From Nocardia carnea (lineage in GTDB: Bacteria; Actinomycetota; Actinomycetes; Mycobacteriales; Mycobacteriaceae): a stretch of DNA of 47,131 nt. The stretch's first letter is position 1; each line of letters starts with the position of its first letter. The notes under the pieces were generated by a model. The model saw only the letters and a list, made by a program, of their open reading frames with translations. It did no database searches and was not told the DNA's origin. The translations under genes were made by a program, and so were the position numbers. The stretch lies in NCBI RefSeq assembly GCF_029868855.1, contig NZ_JARWOV010000068.1, positions 1 to 47,131 of the forward strand. Reading direction: 5' to 3'. Below, one piece after another: positions 8,131-16,485 of this stretch.

Positions 8131-8727
8131 GCGCCCTGGTAGTGGTCGGTTTCGCGATCGCGATCGGACTACCGCTGCTGGTGATCGCGGCAACGATCTG
8201 GTGGCCCTGATGCTCGATCCACCGCGCCACTTCCGGATCAGAGGGTCAGTCTCGGCACACGCTTCACACGCCTTGGCGCGGACCACCACGAACTTCGGTT
8301 CGCACGCGGATTCGTCCGCACCCGCACCGTAGGCCGTGCTCGCCGGTGCCCGGCGCGTCGTTGAGGGTTCGGCGTAGTAACTGCCGTCGTACCGTGGCCG
8401 CGAACGCGGTGTGCTCGGTGCGCAGCAGCGTGCCCATGTAGTGCCCAGGGTCGGCCGGGTGGTAGACCATACGATGCTGTCGGCGATGATGCACGACTCC
8501 TGGACGGGACCGAGTGGGTGCAGCATCGTGTGGTGATGGCGTAGCGGGTGTTCCACGCGGTCTGCACTGGTCGGACCGTCCGATCGATACCACAGAGACA
8601 CTTTGACGCTGAACGGGAGCCGGGTCAGTATCTCGACGAGTCCGCAGGTGAGCGAGCCGTCGGTAGCCGCGGTGAAAATATCGATCGGCTCGGTCCCGCG
8701 GGCAATGTCGTCAGCGGTCGCATTCAT
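8080..8727 (-). CDS. Unrecognised protein, probably with two compensating frameshifts
   Basis: The frame begins 'MNATADDIARGTEPIDIFTA' 70 bases downstream of the kinase gene. Coding character switches frame near 8470 ('VYHPADPGHYMGTLLRTEHT' in the next frame) and back near 8396 ('YDGSYYAEPSTTRRAPAS'). The original frame then gives a Cys-containing part 'CEPKFVVVRAKACEACAETD' that could bind metal. The last ~35 residues run antisense through the cassette A peptide and are doubtful, so the real end is probably near 8215. Family not recognised. Confidence 0.4.
   Translation of the reverse strand: MNATADDIARGTEPIDIFTAATDGSLTCGLVEILTRLPFSVKVSLWYRSDGPTSADRVEHPLRHHHTMLHPLGPVQESCIIADSIVWSTTRPTLGTTWARCCAPSTPRSRPRYDGSYYAEPSTTRRAPASTAYGAGADESACEPKFVVVRAKACEACAETDPLIRKWRGGSSIRATRSLPRSPAAVVRSRSRNRPLPGRSWCVLRGGPAWEAETR
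8127..8210 (+). CDS. 27-residue hydrophobic peptide, copy A
   Basis: ATG at 8127 overlaps the upstream remnant stop (ATGA). The peptide MSALVVVGFAIAIGLPLLVI... ends in IWWP and forms one transmembrane helix. It differs from the copy at 16482-16565 only at residues 6 and 7 (VV versus TA). Most differences are at third codon positions, which suggests the peptide is under selection even though the genes before it are deleted. Function unknown; a membrane-active peptide or small membrane-complex subunit is possible. Confidence 0.6.
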   Translation: MSALVVVGFAIAIGLPLLVIAATIWWP

Positions 8728-8797
8728 CGGGACAGGCCGGGGAGGCGCACACGCGGCGCCACGCCGAGTACACGCTCTGGAGGAAGCGGTTGCGCAG

Positions 8798-10561
8798 TCA
8801 GCCCAGAATATCGATGCTGTTGAAGACGAGGTGGCTCAGTCGTTCGCTTTCGCCGTCGTAGTCCGGAGGTATGAGACTGTCGATGATCTTCATCCCCTCG
8901 TCGGAGATTGTGCCGAACACCGTGTATTCCGGATTGAGTTGTCCGTCGGCGAAGAACAAGTCGAAAGTACCGCCGAAGAAGGAAAGGTTACTCATCACCA
9001 GATAGCCGCGACGGTACTGCAACTCGATGAACGCCTCGGAATCCAGATCGTAACCAGGGCTTTCACTGTCGCCGCACGAAATCCACTCCACGCGCCCTCC
9101 AGCGCAGCGGACTCGGTCGAACTCGCCCTGCTCGGCCAGGCTGATGAAACTGTTGACCGTGCAGGGCGCCAGTGATCGGTCGAGAAGTAGCGGGATCGCT
9201 CCCGCATTGGTGTTGATCGTCGCCCGGACGGTGCCTTTGGAAGAAACCGGGCCATCGTCCGGGCGTTTCACCCGTGGTGCCTTGCCATCCGGTTTGTACC
9301 GGCAATACACCGGATCGGGTAACGGAGTCGGGCGTACAGGCGGCGGCACGAAGCCAGGTGGAATCTGTGTCGGTTGAGCAGTGGTCGGCTGCGGAGGTGG
9401 TTGCTGCGCAGTGGAGTCACCATCGCTGTGTATGAGGCCGGGAAGATAAATCGCCGCAGCGACCACCATCGTCACCACCGCGAAGATCACCGCGGCGCCC
9501 GAGGCGACTTTCCGCCGACCGGCCGCCCCGGCCCTCCGGCTGTGTGAACTCGTCTCCGGATTCCGCCTGGGGCTCGGTAAACCGGAGGCCGATGGAGAGC
9601 TGCGAGAAGGTGCGGTGGTTGCGTCGGGTGGATACGGAGGCGGTGCAGTGTGAGGATGCGCTGAAACCGGTGCTGCGTCTGCGGCTGTCGGCTCGGGTTC
9701 CACGATGCCGGCCGCGACCGACGGCGTGCCCGCGAGCGCCGCGCGGGCCGCTGCGGCAAGTTCACCACAGGAGCGATACCTGTCGGCGGGTCGTTTGGCC
9801 AGCGCGGTGGCGATGACCACATTGAGCGCCGCCGGCAGTTCCGTACGTAAGACACTGGGACGCGGCGGCGGATCGTTCAGGTGGGCGGCCATCACGGCGG
9901 CGTGCGTATCACGGGGAAACGGTCGCTGCCCCGTGAGCAGGTGATGCAGTGTGCAGCCGAGGGAGTAGACATCGGTGCGGCGCTCGGAGGGCTGAGCGAG
10001 AAATCGCTCGGGTGCCGCGTAGGCGAACGTGACGGCCAGCGTGGACGCCGTCACCGATTCGTCGAGTGCACGAGCGATGCCGAAATCGGTGAGTACCGCC
10101 CGGCACTGCCGGCGTGGATCGGGCCCGATCAGCAGATTGGCCGGTTTCACATCGCGGTGCAGGACGCCTGCGGCGTGGGCGGCGTCCAACGCGTCCGCGG
10201 CGTCGGCGATCAGTTCCACCGCCAGATCCGGGGCAAGACCGTCCGGGGACGCCGCGAGCAGGGCGTTGGCGTCCCCGCCGCTGATGTACTGCATCGACAG
10301 CCATAGATCAGGATCGCCGGGGTCGCTGCGATCGTAGACGGCAACGATATTGGGATGGTCGAAGCGTGCCGCCAGCGCAACTTCCCGCTCGAAGGCGATA
10401 CGCGCTTTCGGATCGGTGGCCAAGGCATCGTTGAGCACTTTCAGCGCCACATGACGTTCCAGCCGCGGATGGCGAGCGAGATACACCACGCCCATCCCAC
10501 CGGACCCGAGAGGTCGATCGATGACGAACCCGCCGAACTCATCCCCCGAATGCAAAACCAC
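8798..10561 (-). CDS. Transmembrane Ser/Thr protein kinase with cyclophilin-like extracellular domain
   Basis: 587 aa; GTG start with AGGAG upstream. Residues ~10-275 are a Hanks-type kinase: Gly loop LGSGGMG (18-24), Lys41, HRDVKPAN (135-142), DFG (159-161), APE (183-185). A Pro/Ser linker leads to one membrane helix (~353-376). After an outside Pro-rich stretch, residues ~443-587 form a cyclophilin (peptidyl-prolyl isomerase) fold ('GTVRATINTNAGAIPLLLDR', later 'YTVFGTISDEGMKIIDSL'). The usual FHR catalytic motif is replaced by FDRVRC, so isomerase activity is doubtful; the domain may bind a cell-wall or peptide ligand. The kinase signals inward; targets unknown. Monocistronic, with no visible phosphatase neighbour. 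Confidence 0.9.
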   Translation of the reverse strand: MVLHSGDEFGGFVIDRPLGSGGMGVVYLARHPRLERHVALKVLNDALATDPKARIAFEREVALAARFDHPNIVAVYDRSDPGDPDLWLSMQYISGGDANALLAASPDGLAPDLAVELIADAADALDAAHAAGVLHRDVKPANLLIGPDPRRQCRAVLTDFGIARALDESVTASTLAVTFAYAAPERFLAQPSERRTDVYSLGCTLHHLLTGQRPFPRDTHAAVMAAHLNDPPPRPSVLRTELPAALNVVIATALAKRPADRYRSCGELAAAARAALAGTPSVAAGIVEPEPTAADAAPVSAHPHTAPPPYPPDATTAPSRSSPSASGLPSPRRNPETSSHSRRAGAAGRRKVASGAAVIFAVVTMVVAAAIYLPGLIHSDGDSTAQQPPPQPTTAQPTQIPPGFVPPPVRPTPLPDPVYCRYKPDGKAPRVKRPDDGPVSSKGTVRATINTNAGAIPLLLDRSLAPCTVNSFISLAEQGEFDRVRCAGGRVEWISCGDSESPGYDLDSEAFIELQYRRGYLVMSNLSFFGGTFDLFFADGQLNPEYTVFGTISDEGMKIIDSLIPPDYDGESERLSHLVFNSIDILG

Positions 10562-10914
10562 CTCGGCTCCTGAGTTTTCGGGTGTCTTGCGTACCCGCGC
10601 CGACCGAATACCTATGTGACGTCAGCGAATATAACCTACGTGGCAGACGACCGCGCCGCTCCGGCGCCGGGCGCGGTGGAGCCGAGGGAGGTTCCACTCC
10701 GTGCGAAATCTGCGCGCCCCGGATTCGTGACAACCCGCGTGGTGCTGGACAGAAGCACCGGACTCCGACCGCCGACGATACCGTGCCACGTTCGATGCTC
10801 GTGCGATAACACTCGGAAGTCTGCCGGTGATAACCGGCATGAGTGACGAAGTGACCTGTGCGCGTGGGGAACACGGCCGCAGGAGCCGTACGGAAGATGA
10901 TTCGGAGGTCGAGA
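10562..10914. other. Divergent intergenic region with one hairpin
   Basis: 353 bases between the kinase (minus) and the TIGR04222 gene (plus), so it should hold two promoters. A perfect inverted repeat TGCCGGT / ACCGGCA (10822-10839, loop GATA) lies 76 bases before the plus-strand start and could be an operator. The octamer TGACGTCA at 10618-10625 is also palindromic. I see no clear -10/-35 pair. Confidence 0.45.
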
Positions 10915-11799
10915 GTGCCTACTGTCGAACTGTCGGAAGCGGTCCCGAGCCACTACGCCCTTGGTGCAGGAAACCCAGCCGACGAGTTCCTGTGGCTCAT
11001 TTTGCCGATGACGGCATCCGCTGTGGGGCTGACCTTCTGGCTGCTGCGCCGGGTGACACCTGCCGCTGTCGAACCGCCGAGCAGGCAGCTGACCGTGTAC
11101 GAGATCGCACTTTTGTACGGTGAGGAGCGCGCCGTACTCGCCGCGGTGACACTATTGCGCGCCAAAGCATTGATCGGCTCGGATGGATTGCCCTTGCGGC
11201 GGTGCAGCGTTGAGGAGCACGCACAGTTCGACCCGCTCACCGGAGCGGTGTTCAACTACCTGCACATGCCAGGGCAGACCATCGGCACGCTGACGTCGAT
11301 GGTGCATGGGCGGCTGACCCAACTCCAGGAAGTGCTGACACAGCGCGGGTATCTGGCCGACGGCCGTGCCCAGCGGAAAGCGCGCAGAGCGCTGATTCCG
11401 CTGTGGGTCGCGACCCTGCTCGGCACCGTCATGGTTGTTGCCGCTTATCCCGACGACGGCGTCTACCACAATCTCTACCCACTCGTGCCGATCCTCAGCT
11501 TGTACGGCACTCGGTTTATGAGCCGAAGGCTGCGGGTTACTCTCACATCGCTGGGCACAGCGGCCCGGCAGCGCGCGACACGCGAACTGTGCCACCTCCG
11601 ACCGCAACAACAGCGGTGGTCGGAGGGGTCAGAGCCATATGAACAGTACGGGCCGGAGGGAGCCGCCATGGCCGCTGCCGTGTTCGGAGTCCCAGCATTG
11701 CGGACACTCGATCGGAGGCTGGCAGCGCAGGTCAAAGCCTCGAATAGTGCTTCCCGCTCGGACGGCCAGGGTGGGGACGGCGGTGACGGCGGCGAATAG
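10915..11799 (+). CDS. TIGR04222 domain-containing membrane protein
   Basis: 294 aa from GTG 10915, which is preceded by GGAGG at 7 bases; the open frame runs 19 codons further upstream without such a site. One membrane helix near residue 30 ('LWLILPMTASAVGLTFWLL') is followed by 'LTVYEIALLYGEERAVLAAV', the TIGR04222 signature. A hydrophobic pair near the middle ('LIPLWVATLLGTVMVVAAYP') and a Gly/Asp-rich tail ending GGDGGDGGE follow. This architecture is common in Nocardia and Streptomyces; function is unknown. Confidence 0.8.
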   Translation: MPTVELSEAVPSHYALGAGNPADEFLWLILPMTASAVGLTFWLLRRVTPAAVEPPSRQLTVYEIALLYGEERAVLAAVTLLRAKALIGSDGLPLRRCSVEEHAQFDPLTGAVFNYLHMPGQTIGTLTSMVHGRLTQLQEVLTQRGYLADGRAQRKARRALIPLWVATLLGTVMVVAAYPDDGVYHNLYPLVPILSLYGTRFMSRRLRVTLTSLGTAARQRATRELCHLRPQQQRWSEGSEPYEQYGPEGAAMAAAVFGVPALRTLDRRLAAQVKASNSASRSDGQGGDGGDGGE

Positions 11800-11935
11800 T
11801 CCTGGTTCGCGGCTGCCGCGAGTGCAGGCCGGAGACGCGACTCCCGATGCGATGCAGCATCTGTCGTCGGAGCTCGCTGGGGGTTTCCTTCGCCGCGCCG
11901 TACCGCCACCACGTGTCCCCGGTCTTGTGGCCCAT
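11732..11935 (-). CDS. Short ORF of unknown status
   Basis: 67 codons starting MGHKTGDTWWRYGAAKETPS. The first ~40 residues have normal amino-acid balance; the rest lies antisense to the Gly-rich tail of the TIGR04222 gene and is arginine-rich. No ribosome site is clear. It follows the SLOG gene on the same strand. It may be a small gene or a remnant. Confidence 0.25.
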   Translation of the reverse strand: MGHKTGDTWWRYGAAKETPSELRRQMLHRIGSRVSGLHSRQPRTRTIRRRHRRPHPGRPSGKHYSRL

Positions 11936-11962
11936 GGGGAAATTGTTCCGGTTAATGAGAGC

Positions 11963-12433
11963 TCAGGAACGCGCCGCGCCTTCGGGCCACACCACGTCCA
12001 CAGCCAACCCATGCTCCCGCGCCAACTTCACCACGCTGCCGGTTCCCCCGGCCTCGCCGCCATCCCCATCCCATACCGCGACCAACCGGTCAGCCGACCC
12101 GAGGAGCGCCTCGTTCGCCGCTTCATACGCCTCCCGGCCTGCCTCCTCGAAATCCATCACCTGGACCTCGGACGCACGCGCCACCAGCTCATCGAACACG
12201 GGCGCATGATCGGGTTTCACCTTGGTTTCGCGGTAGTTCCGAGCGGGCAGCACCACTTCGAGCCGACCACCGGCCTCGAGCACCGCTTGCGCGAATACCG
12301 AATCGGCTCCCCGGGCAATACAGCTCACGCCCACCAAATCGGAAACCTCGGCCAGACGCCGAGCGATCTCTTCACGCACCAGCACCGCAGTTTCCTCAGT
12401 GATGTTCATGTGCCCGGTCACAGCGACCCGCAT
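11963..12433 (-). CDS. SLOG-family nucleotide-binding protein
   Basis: 156 aa from ATG 12433, which has AGGAG 6 bases upstream. The N-terminus 'MRVAVTGHMNI' is a Rossmann-like Gly turn; 'GVSCIARGADSVFA', 'VVLPARNY' and 'LVAVWDGDGGEAGGT' match the SLOG/YspA-like pattern, proteins thought to bind or process nucleotides and used as ligand sensors in some conflict systems. Length fits the family. It is the last gene of an operon that begins with a T7SS-type substrate; its link to secretion is not obvious. Confidence 0.8.
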   Translation of the reverse strand: MRVAVTGHMNITEETAVLVREEIARRLAEVSDLVGVSCIARGADSVFAQAVLEAGGRLEVVLPARNYRETKVKPDHAPVFDELVARASEVQVMDFEEAGREAYEAANEALLGSADRLVAVWDGDGGEAGGTGSVVKLAREHGLAVDVVWPEGAARS

Positions 12434-12565
12434 TTTCACTCCTGTGCATTGACCAGCAGGCGCATCCGGTCGCGCAGCTCAGCGATCGCGAGGTTGCCTT
12501 TCGCCCGCTCTGTTCGTTTGTCTCATCGGCGAACTTCTTCAAGAGATCAATTGTTCCGGCTTCGG
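12434..12565 (-). pseudogene. Frameshifted remnant of a small helical protein
   Basis: One frame reads 'AGTIDLLKKFADETNE'; after about 12515 the next frame continues 'RAKGNLAIAELRDRMRLLVN' and ends 'AQE' at a TGA lying in the ribosome site of the SLOG gene. A single missing base would join them. The composition is that of a short amphipathic helix protein. It sits between the anchored protein and the SLOG gene, as an operon member would. Confidence 0.4.
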
Positions 12566-12570
12566 CAGAA

Positions 12571-13068
12571 TCAGACGCCGCGGAAATCGATATGCACGAT
12601 GCGCGTATTCACATCCCGCTCGTCGACAGTGATATCGCGCATCATCACCGTGCCCGCCGGGGAAGTGAACCATTCCTGAGCCCGGACAACATTCGGGGAC
12701 GATTCCAGCGACGGCCCGGCGATCGGTTGCTGTAGGAACGGTGGATACTCCTTCGCGAATGTCACCGGGAATCGCGATTGCTCCAGCATCCAGACGAGGT
12801 CGGCCGGCGAAAGCTCGACCGCGATCCGATACCGGCGGTCGCGGTCGTTCCTGCGCTCGACCAGCAGCACCTTGCTGTTCGCCGGCAGTATCCACCCTCC
12901 GTACTCGGTCGCCTCCGCCAGCAGAGCCGGACTGGTCGATGCCTCGATATCCGGGATCATCGCCTGCTCTATCGAACGGTCGACAACCCGCGCACAGCCG
13001 TAGATGCCGAGAGTGACGGCCGCGAGTATGCCCAGGGCGACGGCCGGCCACATCCACCGACCTCGCAT
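12571..13068 (-). CDS. Membrane-anchored exported protein of unknown function
   Basis: 165 aa from ATG 13068 (AAAGGAAC upstream); an alternative start at 13107 overlaps the previous stop (ATGA). One hydrophobic segment 'WPAVALGILAAVTLGIYGC' forms a signal anchor; the C after IYG could be a poor lipobox. The outside part is about 130 residues with no recognised motif. It belongs to the operon 13830-14975, 13104-13814, this gene, SLOG. Co-transcription with a secreted substrate and an outside location suggest a chaperone or immunity role (inference). Confidence 0.7.
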   Translation of the reverse strand: MRGRWMWPAVALGILAAVTLGIYGCARVVDRSIEQAMIPDIEASTSPALLAEATEYGGWILPANSKVLLVERRNDRDRRYRIAVELSPADLVWMLEQSRFPVTFAKEYPPFLQQPIAGPSLESSPNVVRAQEWFTSPAGTVMMRDITVDERDVNTRIVHIDFRGV

Positions 13069-13103
13069 CGAACGTTCCTTTCCAGAGGAGTGCGGCGGCG
13101 ACA

Positions 13104-13814
13104 TCATCGCGGCGGAGTCCCGGTCCCGGATGGTGGCGGCAGGACCAGCGTTTCGGCCGTCGGTATGGGCCCCTCGAAATGTTTGACGGTAGACGAACCG
13201 ATCATATTGAATTCCTTCGCCAGACCCGCGGTGTGCAAGGCCCCCAACTCACGATCAGTCCAGGTCATTCCGGCGATCTCGGTTTCTTTGGTGCCGTCCC
13301 AGTTGTACCGGTCGAAAAGGTGACACTGGTAGTCGAGAACAATTCGTTGTTGTGGTTCCGACCCGCTTGCCGCGTAGACGGTGACCACACCGCAGGCCGA
13401 CGCTTCCACCGAACCGATGGCCAACCACCAGTCGCGGCCGGCGAAGGTGTAGTCCTCCCACGCGGATTGGAATTCGGCCGTGATGCTGTCCGAAGTGCTG
13501 ACCGTGCCGAGCCTGGCCGCGATCTCCCGAACAGCCTTCGTGACGATTGCGTCGAAGTGCAGTTTCAACCCGGGTTCGTCGTTCATGATCCGGTCGGGAT
13601 CCAATTGGAGGTCCTCGCCGGTGTTCTGCATGTAGTGATCGAGGTGATCCCCGGCGTTAGGAAGCCCCGCGGCGTCCGCCCCTGCAATCGCCACGATGAT
13701 CGTATCCATGAACTTGACGTCGTCGCCCCGGCTGTACCACGGCTGCGAACCGTGCGCCCCTTGCCCCGCATCGGTCGGCGGATACGCGGGCATCGGCGGA
13801 ATCTCGCGCGTCAT
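13104..13814 (-). CDS. Hypothetical protein with effector-like C-terminal domain
   Basis: 236 aa, starting 16 bases after the T7SS-type gene. The N-terminus is Pro/Gly-rich and has no signal peptide. The middle and end ('DWWLAIGSVEASACGVVTVY', 'DYQCHLFDRYNWDGTK', 'TDRELGALHTAGLAKEFNMI') resemble a domain I associate with C-termini of actinobacterial secreted proteins, but I cannot name it. No clear catalytic set is visible. Being next to a WXG-type substrate suggests it is secreted as its partner or acts as its toxin part. Confidence 0.6.
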   Translation of the reverse strand: MTREIPPMPAYPPTDAGQGAHGSQPWYSRGDDVKFMDTIIVAIAGADAAGLPNAGDHLDHYMQNTGEDLQLDPDRIMNDEPGLKLHFDAIVTKAVREIAARLGTVSTSDSITAEFQSAWEDYTFAGRDWWLAIGSVEASACGVVTVYAASGSEPQQRIVLDYQCHLFDRYNWDGTKETEIAGMTWTDRELGALHTAGLAKEFNMIGSSTVKHFEGPIPTAETLVLPPPSGTGTPPR

Positions 13815-13829
13815 CTTTCACCCGTCGGA

Positions 13830-14975
13830 TCACACAACAGAGTCAACACGGTCCTCCCACCACAGATTGTCGCCGTAGCCGTACTTCCGGACACCCACGT
13901 CGACGACCACTTTCTCGGGAATATCGAAATCCTGTGAATGGAAGGCAGGGATCGGGCGCCCCGGCGAATAGTCCAGCGATCGGTTCATCCGATCTATCAT
14001 CGACTGGATCGAATCCTGTCGAGACCGCGCCGAGGTCTGCATGGCCTCGAGGGCCGCCGCTATCTCGGTTTTGACCGATTCCCGGATCGGCCGGTTGACA
14101 TACGGTGCCCACCCGCCCAGCGGAAAAGTGGAACCGAGGAAGGTCATCGGCCGCAGAATCTCGGAGCACAGCTCGGCCGCCTGGTTGTAGACCGATCGCT
14201 CCAGGTACATTCCGCCGTTTTCGACGATCTTCGATACGGCCTCGAGGTCGAGGCTTCGGCCGTTCAGTGTGTCGCCGAGTCCACCGGTACTCACCCCGAA
14301 TGCCTGTGCGGCATCGCCGGACCAGCCGGATTGCAACCAGCGGGTGCCTCCGGCGAGATTCTGCGACGCGACGAAGTCATTGATGCCGACCAAACCGATC
14401 CGCCTACCGATCGCTTGCAGTGCCTCCCAATCCCCGACCAGCGGCATAAGGAAGTCCGCAGCGGGTTTGACGCCGATCGCCTCGTTGAACCGGTCGTCGT
14501 AGATGGATATCAGGTCGAGGGCCGAAGTGACTGCCTGTCGAAGGGTGTACTGGTTCTCCGGAACGTCAGGCAGGCTCGGCAGCTGCAGTCCGCCGAACCG
14601 CGCAACCCCTGGACCGGCCACGGCGGCTTTCTCATCGCCGCGTCCACCATCGGAGGCCGCGACCAGCGCCACCGCAGTGGCGGAGTCGGTGGATTGATAC
14701 TGGGCCGCGGTCGTCGAAAGAGCGTTCCCGAAACCGTCGAGCACGATCGAACACGTCTGCTGCGCCGTAGTGAGTTCGCTGTTGAGCTTGCCGAACCCCG
14801 GCACAAGGGTCGCTATCAGCCCAGCGGACTCCGAAGGCAGCGTGACTGCCGCCAACAGGCGGGCGCTGTTCAACGAATGCACACTCTTGAGATCTTGCAA
14901 ATCCAGTTTGAATCCAGTGAGGCTCGCCAGGTCGACCGATACGCTGGTCACCCGATCCTCACCGCTTTCCGACAT
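13830..14975 (-). CDS. WXG100-type T7SS substrate
   Basis: 381 aa, largely helical. Residues ~1-110 form one helical bundle; a second contains 'WLQSGWSGDAAQAFG', the W-x-G turn of WXG100 proteins, followed by long helices. The C-terminus ends 'YGYGDNLWWEDRVDSVV'. No enzymatic motif is seen. It is first in a four-gene minus-strand operon and divergent from the NUDIX gene; the 208-base gap should contain its promoter. Confidence 0.7.
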   Translation of the reverse strand: MSESGEDRVTSVSVDLASLTGFKLDLQDLKSVHSLNSARLLAAVTLPSESAGLIATLVPGFGKLNSELTTAQQTCSIVLDGFGNALSTTAAQYQSTDSATAVALVAASDGGRGDEKAAVAGPGVARFGGLQLPSLPDVPENQYTLRQAVTSALDLISIYDDRFNEAIGVKPAADFLMPLVGDWEALQAIGRRIGLVGINDFVASQNLAGGTRWLQSGWSGDAAQAFGVSTGGLGDTLNGRSLDLEAVSKIVENGGMYLERSVYNQAAELCSEILRPMTFLGSTFPLGGWAPYVNRPIRESVKTEIAAALEAMQTSARSRQDSIQSMIDRMNRSLDYSPGRPIPAFHSQDFDIPEKVVVDVGVRKYGYGDNLWWEDRVDSVV

Positions 14976-15183
14976 CCAGGATTACCGGAAAACATATTGC
15001 TGCACAGAAACACTGCCTCCCACCTCCCTACCGAGGAGAGTACACGGGGACGCGTCCAGCGCAATCCGGCGGAAGCCTGCCGCTCTCGCGCCGAACCGTG
15101 TCCGCCGGGTCGATGAACCCGCAGTTATTCTGACGGTGTCCGTACACATCCGCCTCCGGACCGGTTCCGCTACCGTCGAGGAG

Positions 15184-15717
15184 GTGAGCGATACCCGATG
15201 GACGATCCTCGGTGAGCAGCTGGTCGACGAAAACCGGCACATCCGGCTGTCGACGGCAGACATTCGTCTCCCGGACGGGGTGGAGTTCACCCAGTACATT
15301 GCCCGGATGCCGCGGTGTGCGATGACGCTGGTGCTCAACGACAACCGCGAAGTGCTGCTGATGTACCGGTACCGGTGGATCATCGACCAGTGGGTGTGGG
15401 AGCTACCGGGAGGGTACGTCGACCACGCCGAAGATGTCGCCGCCGCGGCGGCCCGCGAGGTCGAAGAGGAAACCGGCTGGCGTCCGCGCACGATGGAACA
15501 CCTCGTGACGTATCAGCCTGCGATCGGAACCTTGGATCATCCCCAGGAGATCTACTTGGCCCGGGGTGCCGAGCTCACAGACACCCGCCCGGACATCAAC
15601 GAGGCCGAGGCAATCCGCTGGGCGCCACTCGATGAGGCGGTCGAGATGATCGATCGCGGAGAGATCGTCGGCGCGGCGACCGTGGTCGGTGTGTATCGGG
15701 CTCTCACACTCACCTGA
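15184..15717 (+). CDS. NUDIX hydrolase
   Basis: 177 aa from GTG 15184. The Nudix box is complete at residues 77-99 (G-x5-E-x7-REV-x-EE-x-GW, beginning GYVDHAEDVA), so divalent-cation-dependent hydrolysis of a nucleoside diphosphate-linked substrate is expected; 'YRWIIDQWVWELPGG' resembles the ADP-ribose pyrophosphatase-like group. AGGAG abuts the GTG with no spacer, so translation may be leaderless, or an earlier GTG at 15136 may be used. A copy of its last nine codons occurs at 19533-19558. Confidence 0.85.
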   Translation: MSDTRWTILGEQLVDENRHIRLSTADIRLPDGVEFTQYIARMPRCAMTLVLNDNREVLLMYRYRWIIDQWVWELPGGYVDHAEDVAAAAAREVEEETGWRPRTMEHLVTYQPAIGTLDHPQEIYLARGAELTDTRPDINEAEAIRWAPLDEAVEMIDRGEIVGAATVVGVYRALTLT

Positions 15718-15836
15718 GCCCGGTATACCGCTCCCTCGCCCACGGTTGAGCACTCAATCGATCGATTCCTTCACCCCCGCAGGGCTTCTCACCAGTCTCG
15801 GTCCGATCGCCCTCTGCCCCGCACCTAGCGGAAAGG

Positions 15837-15868
15837 TACCAGTTTCCTATCACTGCTGTACCTGGGAC
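15837..15868 (+). promoter_or_regulatory. Conserved upstream motif of tiny-gene cassette, copy B
   Basis: CCAGTTTCCTAT / CACTGCTGT followed by CCTGGGAC matches the copy A motif with few differences. Here the flanks also pair imperfectly (GGTACCAG against CTGTACC). It lies ~140 bases upstream of gene 1, too far to be its ribosome site, so a promoter/operator or a structured leader is likely. Confidence 0.5.
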
Positions 15869-16006
15869 GGCCCGCCTCGGTCGATAAGGCTTGATTCGGC
15901 CCCGACGCCGAGTCGAATCACCCGGTGGACAGCACATTAGGAGTTGCCGACCGCGTCACACTCCCTGGCGCCGGGTGCCTGCCATCAAACCTGATGAGGA
16001 GGAACC

Positions 16007-16186
16007 GTGCGCGAACGACCAACTTTGCCCAAGCGTCCCGCGCGAAACCAGGCAATCGAAGCGGCCATCCGGATGTGGCGCGACCAATACACCGTCGAGA
16101 CAGCCGTGCTGGAACGAGTGGCGACAGGCCTCCGGGCCACACTCGATATCCCGGAAACCGCGGCCGCCGCCGATATCGCGCGATGA
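16007..16186 (+). CDS. Cassette gene 1: 59-aa charged helical protein
   Basis: GTG start with GAGGAGG 5 bases upstream. The protein begins MRERPTLPKRPARNQAIEAA and continues with an amphipathic helix ('TVETAVLERVATGLRATLDI'). No known motif. Its stop overlaps the next start (ATGA). In copy A only the first five codons survive. Too short for confident folding or family assignment. Confidence 0.65.
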   Translation: MRERPTLPKRPARNQAIEAAIRMWRDQYTVETAVLERVATGLRATLDIPETAAAADIAR

Positions 16187-16485
16187 GCCACTCGATCGCG
16201 TTCGGCTGGATCGACTACGACATCAGCCGCACCCCAGAATCCGACCGCGACCGGATACGCCGCCTCGCCGACCAACTCGGCTACCGACTCGTTTGGCCCT
16301 GCGAACGATCGGCGCTTCGGGTGGTCGATCAGGTACGCAACGCTGAGGCCGACCTGCTGATCCTGCCTGCACCCGGCCACCTGAGCCCCCTCGAACTCAA
16401 CGAGGTCCTGGACATCGCCGACGTCGAGACCGTACTACCCCGCCTCAGCTTCGCCCGCTGGACACCCCGGCAGGTGACACCATGA
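16183..16485 (+). CDS. Cassette gene 2: 100-aa protein with recombinase-like fold pattern
   Basis: The ATG overlaps gene 1's stop. The protein reads MSHSIAFGWIDYDISRTPES, then 'RIRRLADQLGYRLVWP', 'QVRNAEADLLILPAPGHL' and 'DIADVETVLPRLSFARW'. The spacing resembles the N-terminal domain of serine recombinases (YxR...S...L...G..., then a hydrophobic strand with xPxxxHL), but the catalytic Arg-Ser pair is not obvious, so it is probably not a recombinase. Similar small proteins are, from memory, common in Nocardia. Its stop overlaps gene 3. Confidence 0.65.
   Translation: MSHSIAFGWIDYDISRTPESDRDRIRRLADQLGYRLVWPCERSALRVVDQVRNAEADLLILPAPGHLSPLELNEVLDIADVETVLPRLSFARWTPRQVTP

Noticed and set aside
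8010..8210. 66-aa fusion as a designed gene
   Set aside because: The first part is arginine-rich shadow created by a deletion; only the 27-residue end matches the intact copy.
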